From: DATAPE01 sp034667525
GTDB lineage: Bacteria > Actinomycetota > CADDZG01 > WHSQ01
NCBI GenBank assembly: GCA_034667525.1
Contig: JAXDJO010000036.1
Coordinates: 62,001-126,000 of the forward strand
Length of the DNA stretch: 64,000 nucleotides
Direction of reading: 5' to 3'
Shown here one piece after another: positions 42,063-49,724 of the stretch (the stretch's first letter is position 1; each line of letters starts with the position of its first letter). The translations under genes and the position numbers were made by a program. A model generated the notes under the pieces. It was given only the letters and a program-made list of their open reading frames with translations. It was not told the origin of the DNA and searched no databases.

Positions 42063-42860
42063 ATGCCCATCGTCACGGTGAACGGTTCCCGCCTGGCGTA
42101 TGAAGACAGCGGAGGGCGGGGAGCGCCGGTCTTACTGCTCCACGCTTTCCCCCTGAGGGCTGCGATGTGGGAGCACCAGATCTCCCAGCTCGGTGAGCGC
42201 TTCCGGTTGATCGCTCCCGACCTGAAGGGGTTCGGCGCGTCGGAGGCACCCGACGATCCCGCTACTTACTCGATGGACGGATACGCGACCGACCTCAAAG
42301 CGCTCCTCGACGAGCTGGGCATCGCCACGGCCGCAGTGGTGGGGCTTTCGATGGGGGGCTACATCGCGTTCGCGCTGCTTCGTCTTCATCGCGACTCGAT
42401 CACGGCTCTGGTTCTGGCAGACGCCCGCGCCGAAGACGACCCGGCGGAAGGCAAGGAGAGGCGAAGCTCCCAACAGTCGCAGATCCGCGAGCGGGGAACG
42501 GCGGAGCTCATCGACGCCCTGGCTGGGGGCCTGCTCGGTCGCACCACGCAGGAGCAGAAACCCGAGGTCGTAGAGCGGGTGAAGGCTCTGATGGACAGCC
42601 CGCCCCAGGGCTTCATCGGCGCTCTGGAAGCGATGAAGAACCGTCCCGATTCCTCTGGCGAGCTCGTGGCCATCGACGTACCCACGCTGATCATCGTGGG
42701 TGAGGAAGATGGGGTTACACCCCCAGAGGCATCGCGGAAGATGCACGAGAACATCGGCGGGTCCCGTCTCGTGGTGATCCCCGAAGCGGGTCACCTGTCA
42801 AACCTGGAATCGCCCGAGGCGTTCACCAGCGCCCTACACGACTTCCTCACCGCCCTCTGA
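42063..42860 (+). CDS. Alpha/beta-hydrolase
   Basis: 265 residues. The oxyanion region is LLLHAFPLRAAMWEHQI, the nucleophile Ser96 (GLSMGGYIAF), the acid Asp in GEEDGVTPP and the catalytic His in PEAGHLSNLE. The fold and size match small esterases or lactonases such as 3-oxoadipate enol-lactonase, but that specific activity cannot be asserted without beta-ketoadipate partners nearby. GAGGAGG lies about 12 nt upstream of the ATG. Confidence 0.87.
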   Translation: MPIVTVNGSRLAYEDSGGRGAPVLLLHAFPLRAAMWEHQISQLGERFRLIAPDLKGFGASEAPDDPATYSMDGYATDLKALLDELGIATAAVVGLSMGGYIAFALLRLHRDSITALVLADARAEDDPAEGKERRSSQQSQIRERGTAELIDALAGGLLGRTTQEQKPEVVERVKALMDSPPQGFIGALEAMKNRPDSSGELVAIDVPTLIIVGEEDGVTPPEASRKMHENIGGSRLVVIPEAGHLSNLESPEAFTSALHDFLTAL

Positions 42861-42935
42861 CAGAACCTCCAAACCCGGACCGCGGTTGCTTCCGGCGGAA
42901 GCGCCGAAATCCGGGAGAGTGGAGGGTCCGGCTTC

Positions 42936-42941
42936 TAGGGT
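42936..42941 (+). promoter_or_regulatory. Leaderless -10 box for the RecB-family nuclease gene
   Basis: TAGGGT, 7 nt before the ATG at 42949. Confidence 0.45.
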
Positions 42942-42948
42942 TTGAGCC

Positions 42949-43749
42949 ATGGAGCAATCGCTTCTCAAGCTTTCGCCCTCCAGTGCCACCGACTTCAAGA
43001 GCTGCCCCCAGCTCTTCAAGTACAGGACGATCGACGGGAAACAAGAGCCGGTGTCGGGTCCGGCGGCCCGCGGCTCGCTCGTTCACGCTGTGCTGGAGCG
43101 CATCTTCCGAGAAGAGGAATGCGATCGCACCCCAGACCGAGCCGCCGACCTCCTCGACGCCCTGTGGCAGCGAGTGCGCGGCGATGCAGAGTTCCGTCCG
43201 GCGGGTATGGACCCCGAGCAAGAAGCCGACTGGCTCGCCGACAGCCACAAGCTCCTGCGTAACTATTTCAAGCTCGAAGACCCGAGAATCTTGAACGCGA
43301 GCAAGTTGGAGTGGTGGGTCGACTACGAGCTTCCGGAGCTCCACCTCCGGGGAATCATCGACAGGCTCGAAGAGTGTGCCGACGGGTCCTGGGTTCTAAC
43401 CGACTACAAGACCGGCCGGATACCTGGAGAGTCCCGTGAGCTCACCGCTTTCTTTGGGCTGCGCTTCTACGCTCTGGTGTGCTGGAGGGCCTTTGCAGTG
43501 ATCCCCAGGGAGATCCGTCTCATCTACCTGGCGGATCCCTCCGTGCTCACCTTGAATCCCAACGAGAGGATGCTGATCGCGTTCGAGCGGCAGATGGTCG
43601 CACTCGGAGTGGCGGTCCGCCGGGCCGTGGTGACCAATGACTGGCGCACACGGCCCTCGCCTTTCTGCATGTCCTGTTCCTTCCAGGACATCTGCCCGGC
43701 ATGGGCGCCGATGGCCGCAGCACCACCGCAAGCTGGGGCTACCGAGTAA
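42949..43749 (+). CDS. RecB-family Fe-S exonuclease (PD-(D/E)XK, Cas4/AddB-like)
   Basis: 266 residues. Nuclease motifs: ARGSLVHAVLERIF (motif I His), LRGIIDRLEE (Asp), WVLTDYKTGRI (Asp-x-Lys), followed by the QxxxY-like AFFGLRFYALVCW. Cys19 (FKSCPQLF) with Cys240, Cys243 and Cys249 (FCMSCSFQDIC) should bind a 4Fe-4S cluster, as in Cas4 and AddB. A stand-alone RecB-like exonuclease of this size is widespread in actinobacteria. No CRISPR array or cas gene is in the window, so a role in repair or DNA-end trimming is more likely. It starts at a leaderless box. Confidence 0.9.
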   Translation: MEQSLLKLSPSSATDFKSCPQLFKYRTIDGKQEPVSGPAARGSLVHAVLERIFREEECDRTPDRAADLLDALWQRVRGDAEFRPAGMDPEQEADWLADSHKLLRNYFKLEDPRILNASKLEWWVDYELPELHLRGIIDRLEECADGSWVLTDYKTGRIPGESRELTAFFGLRFYALVCWRAFAVIPREIRLIYLADPSVLTLNPNERMLIAFERQMVALGVAVRRAVVTNDWRTRPSPFCMSCSFQDICPAWAPMAAAPPQAGATE

Positions 43750-43798
43750 GCCGGGCTGCATGCGGGCCCAGACCGGCCCCCCCGCGGCGGCGAGCTGG

Positions 43799-43954
43799 TT
43801 ACGCGTTCTTGGGCAACATCCTCGTCATCTTGGTTCCACAGACTGGGCATTGCCCTTGGGCGGCTTTCGAGCCGTTGGCCAGCTCTTTGACTTCGCCTTC
43901 AAAGTCACGCTTCTCACGGCACTTCACGCAGTACCCGTTATAGGTGTCCGCCAT
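43799..43954 (-). CDS. DUF5679 zinc-ribbon protein
   Basis: 51 residues. NGYCVKCREKRDF and GQCPVCGTKMTRML supply four cysteines; between them EGEVKELANGSKAAQ. This is the DUF5679 pattern: a very small zinc protein, role unknown. GAGAGGAG lies about 5 nt before the ATG at 43954. It is convergent with the nuclease gene; no clear terminator is between them. Confidence 0.88.
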   Translation of the reverse strand: MADTYNGYCVKCREKRDFEGEVKELANGSKAAQGQCPVCGTKMTRMLPKNA

Positions 43955-44061
43955 CACACGCTCCTCTCGCAACGAAGGGGCTTGTACGCAGGACCATCGT
44001 GCCACCTTCACCCGCCTGGACGGGGATTTATGACTACTCTCCGGCGCCGGGATGGGCGGGG

Positions 44062-45060
44062 CTAGGGGGCCGAGCGCTCGCTCTCCGCATCCGAGGCCAC
44101 CTCGGTGCCCTCCCCAGAGGGCCCGCCGGCGTCGGGGCCGGCTTCGCTTCCGGGGGGATCGGCCCACTGCGGGGGCGCTCCCCGGTACCGCACGAGCAGG
44201 TAGACGCAGATCAGCCCCACGATCGAGACGCTGATCTGGCTGCCGGTCAATCCGAAGTAACGCCGGTCCACGCGTAAGAAGTCGGTGATCAATCGACCGG
44301 TCCCGTACCAGATCGTGAAGACGATGATCATGAAACCCGGCCGGTGCGGGCGGCGTCCGAGCCACAGCAGTAGAGCCGCGAGGAAGATCGTGGACACGAA
44401 ATCGTATAGAGCGGTCTGGTGCAGCGTGATGTTGTAGCAGCCCAGCGAGGGGGGATGGCCCTGGGCCAGCGCCTGACGGTAGATCGAGGCAGGGATCGGC
44501 GGAGCCGAACCGGGGTCGGACCCGAGGCAATGCCACCCGAACGGCAGGGAGGTCGGTTTTCCGAGATGGTCACCGATGATGAGATCGCCGATCCTCCCAA
44601 TGACGATGCCGATGGCGAGGTTGGGCGCAACGAGATCCATCGTCCGCCAGAAACCCATCCGGTGACGCCGCGCGTAGGGAAGAGCCGCAAGGATGCCGCC
44701 GAAGATCCCGCCGATGAGAGAGATGCCCCCCTGCCACACCTCAAATATCCCGACGAGGTGGTGGCCGTGGTTCGTCACCTGCGAAAGGTGCCCCAGCACA
44801 TAGCCAACGCGGGCTCCCACGATCGCGCCGATCAATCCATAGAACAGGGCGTTCCAGATGTCGGCCTCGTCGGGGCCCCCGTATTTGCGGGCCCGGCGCA
44901 CCATCAATTGCGCCCCTACAAGGAACCCGACCGCGATCCCAACCCCATGCGGACTGATCGCCAGAGGTCCGATATGGATGCGGGGGAGGATCTTCCAACT
45001 GAGAGGATCAAGTCCCCATCTGATCGCAGGGGTTGCGAGGAGGACGCGCGGGGCGGCCAT
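44062..45060 (-). CDS. lgt: Prolipoprotein diacylglyceryl transferase
   Basis: 332 residues, about seven membrane helices. The Lgt signature lies at 155-167 (GRIGDLIIGDHLG), near the usual GRxGNFxNxExxG. HPPSLGCYNITLHQTALYDFV contains the conserved His and YDF segment; FLRVDRRYFGLTGSQ matches the C-terminal arginine region. It attaches diacylglycerol to lipobox cysteines, such as those of the thermonuclease and the lipoprotein at 61405. I use the ATG at 45060, 8 nt after the thyX stop; a TTG at 45072 overlaps that stop. The C-terminal 35 residues are acidic and disordered. Confidence 0.93.
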   Translation of the reverse strand: MAAPRVLLATPAIRWGLDPLSWKILPRIHIGPLAISPHGVGIAVGFLVGAQLMVRRARKYGGPDEADIWNALFYGLIGAIVGARVGYVLGHLSQVTNHGHHLVGIFEVWQGGISLIGGIFGGILAALPYARRHRMGFWRTMDLVAPNLAIGIVIGRIGDLIIGDHLGKPTSLPFGWHCLGSDPGSAPPIPASIYRQALAQGHPPSLGCYNITLHQTALYDFVSTIFLAALLLWLGRRPHRPGFMIIVFTIWYGTGRLITDFLRVDRRYFGLTGSQISVSIVGLICVYLLVRYRGAPPQWADPPGSEAGPDAGGPSGEGTEVASDAESERSAP

Positions 45061-45068
45061 TACAAAGC

Positions 45069-45800
45069 TCAAGGAACGCGGCGGTCGAACTCAAGGAAAC
45101 ACGAGTGCGTGATAGGCATCTTCTCGGCGAACAGTCGCTCCACGGCTTCGGCGTAGGTCCGGATCTCGTACTGAGCCGGTTCTGCGTTCCGCAGAGACAG
45201 AAAGTTCATCAACGAGCGGGCGTTGAGGGTCCAATAGAACTGGGTGAAGATGCCGAAGGGCAGGATCGCCCGGGCCAGCTCCTTCGCAACACCCTTTTCG
45301 ACCAGAGCCTCGTACTCCTGGTACAGCTCCTTATAGATGCGCCGAAATGTATCGATCGTCTCATCGGCGACATCGGGAGCCAGAGGCTCGAAGGAGTAGG
45401 CGCCGGGCTTGCCGACCTGGCCACGCACAGCCGTCGCGGAGGGCACGTAGAAGTCGCCCTCCAGCCTGTGATAGCGCGCCGACTCCTCGTTGAAAGAACC
45501 CACCCTGTGGCGGAACCACTCGCGGGCAACGAAGATGGGGGCCCGGATATGGAAGCGGAACGAGTTGTGCTCGAACGGGGTCCCGTGCCGCTCGCGCATG
45601 AGGAACCGGATCAAGCCCCTGTCCTTATCGTCGGTCTCCTCCCTACGCACGGCAAAGCTGACCCTGGCGGAGTTGACGACGGACAGGTCGTCCGCCATGG
45701 CGGCATCGAGCCTCACGAAACCGTGCTCGAATAACTTGAGCTCCAGGGGCTTGTCGCCGGGGGTTATGTCGGGAGGGCTGCCGGCCTCGTTGTCTGGCAC
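45069..45800 (-). CDS. thyX: Flavin-dependent thymidylate synthase ThyX
   Basis: 243 residues. The ThyX motif RHRVGSFNEESARY is complete at 97-110. GTPFEHNSFRFHIRAPIFVAREW precedes it, and TLNARSLMNFLSLRNAEPAQYEIR supplies the dUMP/FAD residues near the end. It makes dTMP from dUMP using methylenetetrahydrofolate and FADH2. The GTG start has TATACT 7 nt upstream. lgt follows within 10 nt. Confidence 0.95.
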   Translation of the reverse strand: MPDNEAGSPPDITPGDKPLELKLFEHGFVRLDAAMADDLSVVNSARVSFAVRREETDDKDRGLIRFLMRERHGTPFEHNSFRFHIRAPIFVAREWFRHRVGSFNEESARYHRLEGDFYVPSATAVRGQVGKPGAYSFEPLAPDVADETIDTFRRIYKELYQEYEALVEKGVAKELARAILPFGIFTQFYWTLNARSLMNFLSLRNAEPAQYEIRTYAEAVERLFAEKMPITHSCFLEFDRRVP

Positions 45801-45807
45801 GCGCGGC

Positions 45808-45813
45808 AGTATA
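45808..45813 (-). promoter_or_regulatory. Leaderless -10 box for thyX-lgt
   Basis: TATACT on the minus strand, 7 nt before the GTG at 45800. Confidence 0.5.
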
Positions 45814-45853
45814 TGAACACCGCTGATGTAGCCCCCGGCTTTGGAGGCGCTGG

Positions 45854-46384
45854 CTACAGGTATCCGGGGGTGGCGGGGGTGGGGACGGGCCTCGCCGTGT
45901 CTTCGGTGTAGAGACGCCCGCCGAAGCGCTCGCAGATCGCGTCGTCGTACTCGTTGGCGGTCTCGGCGACCGCGGCGACGGTGGCTTCGAAGGCTTCTGG
46001 AGTGGTGAACTCACCGAGCAAGTTGTGGTTGAACCACACCGCCCCGCGGGGGGCGTCGAGGGCGAAACCGCCGAAGACGAATTCGAGGTTCTTCTCGAGC
46101 AGATACGAGGTTAGAGCCCCAGTCACCGGAACGTCCATATTGGTTATGGCGAAAACACGGATGACGCTCGGTCCTTCCTCAACCCATGTAGGGACGACGA
46201 AAACCCGTGCCGAATCGAAGCCAAAGACATAGCTGCCAAAATCGTCCACGACATAGCGATCCAGCATGTACGCCAAGGTGTCCTCGATCATCTCTCGCAC
46301 CTTTGTCGCTGCCGCCGGTTCCCCCTTCGGGCGCGGCCTGGGGTGAGACTCCTCCTCGGGGCGTGCCGTCGTCTCGGTGGCCAT
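45854..46384 (-). CDS. YbjN-type peptidyl chaperone-like protein
   Basis: 176 residues. After an acidic, Pro-rich N-terminus (about 1-30) comes VREMIEDTLAYMLDRYVVDDFGSYVFGFDSARVFVVPTWV, then VIRVFAITNMDVPVTGALTSYLLEKN and LLGEFTTPEAFEATVAAVAETANEYDD. This alternation of helix, four strands and helix matches the type III secretion chaperone/YbjN fold widespread in actinobacteria. Partner unknown. The start is fixed by TATACT 7 nt upstream; that box overlaps the -10 box of hutU on the other strand. Confidence 0.7.
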   Translation of the reverse strand: MATETTARPEEESHPRPRPKGEPAAATKVREMIEDTLAYMLDRYVVDDFGSYVFGFDSARVFVVPTWVEEGPSVIRVFAITNMDVPVTGALTSYLLEKNLEFVFGGFALDAPRGAVWFNHNLLGEFTTPEAFEATVAAVAETANEYDDAICERFGGRLYTEDTARPVPTPATPGYL

Positions 46385-46391
46385 CGCGGGC

Positions 46392-46399
46392 AGTATAAA
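46392..46399. promoter_or_regulatory. Overlapping divergent -10 boxes (YbjN-like / hutU)
   Basis: AGTATAAA contains TATACT on the minus strand (46397-46392, 7 nt before ATG 46384) and TATAAA on the plus strand (46394-46399, 7 nt before ATG 46407). The two boxes share 4 bp in a 22-bp intergenic region. Confidence 0.55.
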
Positions 46400-46406
46400 A
46401 AGGGTC

Positions 46407-48068
46407 ATGGCCGACACCGTTCGCTCCCCTCGCGGCACCACCCTCTCGTGTAAAGGGTGGCCTCAGGAAGCCGCCATGCGCATGCTCATGAACAACCTGG
46501 ATCCCGAGGTTGCGGAACGCCCCGAGGACCTGGTGGTCTACGGCGGTTCGGGAAAAGCCGCCCGAAGCTGGGAGGCCTTCCACGCGATAGTCGAACAACT
46601 GAAACAGCTGGAGGGTGACGAAACCCTGCTGGTGCAGTCCGGCAAGCCCGTGGGGGTCTTCCGCACTCATCCGGGGGCTCCTCGGGTGCTCATCTCCAAC
46701 GCCATGTTGGTGCCGGCATGGGCGAACTGGGAGGAGTTCCACCGCCTGGAAGCGCTCGGGTTGACGATGTACGGGCAGATGACTGCCGGCTCCTGGATCT
46801 ACATCGGGAGCCAGGGCATCCTGCAGGGCACCTACGAGACACTTGCTGAGCTGGCCGCCCGCGATTACGACGGCAGTCTTCGGGGCCGAATCGTTCTCAC
46901 CGCGGGCCTGGGAGGTATGGGCGGCGCCCAACCTCTCGCGGTCACCATGAACGGCGGGGTCGCCCTCTGTGTCGAGGTCGATCCCCAGCGCATCGCCCGC
47001 CGGATCCAACACCGCTATCTCGATCACTCCACCGAGGACATCGATGAGGCGGTGGCATGGGCCGAGGCCGCGCGCGATGAGGGCCGGGCAGAATCCATCG
47101 GGATCCTGGGGAACGCCGCCGACGTCCTTCCGGCATTGTTGGAGCGGGATTTCCGGCCCGAGGTCGTAACCGATCAGACCTCCGCTCACGACATGCTCGA
47201 CGGCTACATCCCTGCCGGGATGAGCTTCGAGGAAGCCACCGGACTGCGCAGCCACGACCCGGAGACATACACGAAGCGCGCCTACGCGTCGGTCGCCACC
47301 CACGTTGAGGCGTGGCTCGGGTTCCAAGCCGCCGGCGCCACCTGCTTCGAATATGGGAACAACATCCGGGCGCAGGCCGAGAAGGCCGGGGTCACCGCGG
47401 CGTTCGATATCCCAGGGTTCGTCGAGGCCTATGTCCGCCCTCTGTTCTGTGAGGGCAAGGGACCCTTCCGGTGGGCGGCACTCTCGGGAGATCCCGAGGA
47501 CATCGCCGTCACGGACCGGGCGATCCTCGAGCTGTTCCCCGAAGACGAACGACTGCACCGGTGGATCAAGATGGCCGCCGAGCGGGTTGCCTTTCAAGGG
47601 CTTCCGGCGCGCATCTGCTGGCTCGGCTACGGCGAGCGAGCCACCGCCGGGCTCCGGTTCAACCAGCTCGTGGCCTCCGGCGAGATCACCGCACCGATCG
47701 TCATCGGGCGCGATCACCTCGATGCCGGCTCGGTTGCATCGCCCTACCGAGAGACCGAAGGGATGCTTGACGGTTCCGACGCCATCGCCGACTGGCCGAT
47801 CCTCAACGCCTTGTTGAACACTGCTGCGGGCGCCCACTGGGTATCGGTGCACCACGGCGGAGGGGTGGGCATCGGCTACTCCATCCATGCCGGCATGGTG
47901 GTGGTCGCCGACGGAAGCGTGGATGCTGCGAGCCGTCTCGAGCGGGTGTTGACCTGCGACCCGGGTACCGGAGTCATGCGTCACGTCGACGCGGGCTACT
48001 CCCGAGCCGTCGAGGTGGCCGGCCAGCGGGGCGTGAAGATTCCGATGGAGGCCCACCCCAGGGACTAG
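46407..48068 (+). CDS. hutU: Urocanate hydratase
   Basis: 553 residues, the usual length. It adds water to urocanate to give imidazolone propionate, the second step of histidine degradation, using NAD+ as an electrophile. Landmarks are GGSGKAARSWEAFH, LISNAMLVPAWANW, LTAGLGGMGGAQPLAVTMNGG (NAD site), VTDQTSAHD, ATCFEYGNNIRAQA and FQGLPARICWLGYGERA, the last including the active-site cysteine region. HHGGGVGIGYSIHAGMV is typical of the end. AGGG lies only 2 nt before the ATG, so leaderless initiation is more likely. A TetR-type gene follows. Confidence 0.96.
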   Translation: MADTVRSPRGTTLSCKGWPQEAAMRMLMNNLDPEVAERPEDLVVYGGSGKAARSWEAFHAIVEQLKQLEGDETLLVQSGKPVGVFRTHPGAPRVLISNAMLVPAWANWEEFHRLEALGLTMYGQMTAGSWIYIGSQGILQGTYETLAELAARDYDGSLRGRIVLTAGLGGMGGAQPLAVTMNGGVALCVEVDPQRIARRIQHRYLDHSTEDIDEAVAWAEAARDEGRAESIGILGNAADVLPALLERDFRPEVVTDQTSAHDMLDGYIPAGMSFEEATGLRSHDPETYTKRAYASVATHVEAWLGFQAAGATCFEYGNNIRAQAEKAGVTAAFDIPGFVEAYVRPLFCEGKGPFRWAALSGDPEDIAVTDRAILELFPEDERLHRWIKMAAERVAFQGLPARICWLGYGERATAGLRFNQLVASGEITAPIVIGRDHLDAGSVASPYRETEGMLDGSDAIADWPILNALLNTAAGAHWVSVHHGGGVGIGYSIHAGMVVVADGSVDAASRLERVLTCDPGTGVMRHVDAGYSRAVEVAGQRGVKIPMEAHPRD

Positions 48069-48102
48069 CCATCCCCTTGCCAACGAGGCCTGCTAGGCGT
48101 AG

Positions 48103-48120
48103 TTTGAGCATATGCTCAAA
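48103..48120. promoter_or_regulatory. Palindromic operator covering the TetR start codon
   Basis: TTTGAGCATATGCTCAAA is an 18-bp perfect palindrome whose centre contains the ATG of the regulator (48112). A -10 box TAGTTT (48100-48105), 6 nt before the ATG, overlaps its left end. A further half-site GCTCAAA lies at 48126-48132. Binding here should block transcription start. Confidence 0.7.
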
Positions 48121-48732
48121 ACGACCGCTCAAACTGGCCCTGGATCGCCCGCCACCAAGGCCCGCATCATCGAGGCGGCCCTGGCGACGCTGAAGGAACA
48201 AGGCTTTGCTGGTGCAACCGCCCGGGGCATCGCCCGCCGAGGCGGCTTCAACCAGGCCTTGATCTTTTATCACTTCGGCACTGTGAACGGGCTGCTGCTC
48301 AGCGCGCTCGACGAGACGAGCAGCCGGCGGATGAACGCCTACATCCAGCTCCTAGACGAGGCGGGATCCGTCCAGGACCTGGTGGCCGCCGCGATCCGCA
48401 TCTACCGGGAGGACCTGGACAGCGGTCACATCACGGTTCTATCGGAGGTCATCGCCGGCAGCCTCTCCCATCCCGAGCTGGGGCCGGAGGTGGTTGCACG
48501 CATGGAGCCATGGATCGACTTTGCGGAGACGGCCCTGACACGCTTTACAGAAGGCACCGCCCTGTCTCAACTGCTCCCCGCCCGAGAGCTGGCGTTCGCG
48601 GTCGTTGCTTTCTACCTGGGCATCGAGATGCTCAACCACTTGGACGGCAACCGGCAGCGAGCGGAAGCGCTGTTCCAGATCGCTTCGGAAATGTCACCGC
48701 TCATCACGTCGCTCCTGGGTACGCAAGCATGA
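48112..48732 (+). CDS. TetR/AcrR-family transcriptional regulator
   Basis: 206 residues. The N-terminal helix-turn-helix is ARIIEAALATLKEQGFAGATARGIARRGGFNQALIFYHFGTVNGLL (18-63), the classic TetR DNA-binding domain. The rest is the helical ligand domain. The operator overlapping its start suggests autorepression (inference). It follows hutU on the same strand after 43 nt, but the palindrome lies between them, so it has its own promoter. The stop overlaps the next gene (ATGA), so the membrane protein is a likely co-regulated target. Confidence 0.9.
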   Translation: MLKTTAQTGPGSPATKARIIEAALATLKEQGFAGATARGIARRGGFNQALIFYHFGTVNGLLLSALDETSSRRMNAYIQLLDEAGSVQDLVAAAIRIYREDLDSGHITVLSEVIAGSLSHPELGPEVVARMEPWIDFAETALTRFTEGTALSQLLPARELAFAVVAFYLGIEMLNHLDGNRQRAEALFQIASEMSPLITSLLGTQA

Positions 48733-49274
48733 CCATCCAGATGAGGGCATGGGGAGGCGCGGTCGCCGGGCTCATCGCCACCGCCGACGCCACCTTGTAC
48801 CTGGTCATCATCCACAACCAGGGAGATTTGAGCCCGGTGGTGCCGTGGGTTTTCTCGATCATCGTCCTGGGAGCGTTCGCAGCCATCTGCGCTGCCTTCT
48901 CGGCCTCGCCGCGCGCGAGCTCCATGCTGCTCGCCGGATCGGCAGCTCTGTTTCTCGTCCTCGGCGTCCTCGGCATCTTTTCGATCGGATCACCGCTGTT
49001 GCTCGCAGCGGCATTCTCTTTTCTGGGTGTGGCGCAAACCCGCCGCCCTCACGAACGGCCATCCCGATGGCGCACCGGTGTCGTCTTCGGAGCGGTTGGA
49101 GTGGGTGTGCTTGCGACCACATTCCTTGTCGTGCAGATCGCAACCGGAGGACAGAAGATCTCCGTCACGTGCAGTGGTTCTGCTCAAGGATCCGGCATGC
49201 CCCGGCTGGCCACCGGCGGCCCGCAGGACTCCGCTCGGCGTCCGCATCCCTGTCGCACGATCACCTCTCCATAG
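48729..49274 (+). CDS. Small multi-pass membrane protein, unknown
   Basis: 181 residues, four likely helices: AVAGLIATADATLYLVII, VVPWVFSIIVLGAFAAICAAF, SSMLLAGSAALFLVLGVLGIF with PLLLAAAFSFLGVA, and GVVFGAVGVGVLATTFLVVQIA. The 35-residue tail after the last helix is polar and low in structure. I recognise no family. It is translationally coupled to the TetR gene, so it is likely the regulated product, perhaps an exporter accessory or sensor (inference). Confidence 0.7.
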   Translation: MTIQMRAWGGAVAGLIATADATLYLVIIHNQGDLSPVVPWVFSIIVLGAFAAICAAFSASPRASSMLLAGSAALFLVLGVLGIFSIGSPLLLAAAFSFLGVAQTRRPHERPSRWRTGVVFGAVGVGVLATTFLVVQIATGGQKISVTCSGSAQGSGMPRLATGGPQDSARRPHPCRTITSP

Positions 49275-49305
49275 AGATCAGCGGCGGGGCGTTGGGTCCT
49301 TGCGT

Positions 49306-49722
49306 CTAAGGCCGGTCCTTCAGGCGCATCACGAAGCGGACGCCGGACCAATCCGCGTCGATGGCGCACGTCTTGTTATCGACCAGACCCGTGTCGAGCC
49401 CCACCTGCTGCACGATGTCGAAGGTCAGGTCGGTTTCGATCGTGGACGACTTCTTCGGGTACGCCACCCAGAAACCACCGTCCGGGCGCACCATCCCGGC
49501 GAGCGACTTGAAACGTCGCTTCAGCTGTTTCTCCCCCGTCGCAAACATGATGAGTACGTCGAGAGGCTCGCGCGCCACCTCGAAGATCTCCACGCCTTCG
49601 GGAAGCTCACCGATGATGGGGAGGAACTCCTCGATCTCAAAGCCTGCGAGCCCGAGGCGCGTGCCGCTCTTGATGCCCAGCTTCTTGTACAAAGGAGTAG
49701 CCGAATAATCCTTGTGTGGCAT
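49306..49722 (-). CDS. DUF3052 family protein
   Basis: 138 residues: DYSATPLYKKLGIKSGTRLGLAGF, VEIFEVAREPLDVLIMFATGEKQLKRRFKSLAGM and GGFWVAYPKKSSTIETDLTFDIVQQVGLDTGLVDNKTCAID. This is the full DUF3052 pattern, an actinobacterial family of unknown function. It starts 2 nt after the stop of the HutF-like gene, with GAGGGA about 8 nt before its ATG, so the two are coupled. Confidence 0.9.
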   Translation of the reverse strand: MPHKDYSATPLYKKLGIKSGTRLGLAGFEIEEFLPIIGELPEGVEIFEVAREPLDVLIMFATGEKQLKRRFKSLAGMVRPDGGFWVAYPKKSSTIETDLTFDIVQQVGLDTGLVDNKTCAIDADWSGVRFVMRLKDRP

Positions 49723-49724
49723 CT

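Noticed and set aside
42949..43749. Cas4 of a CRISPR system
   Set aside because: No repeat array or other cas gene in the window; the size and setting fit the stand-alone actinobacterial RecB-like exonuclease.
46179..48083. A 634-codon open frame on the minus strand opposite hutU
   Set aside because: It is antisense to an intact urocanate hydratase; high GC content produces long open mirror frames. No domain is recognisable.
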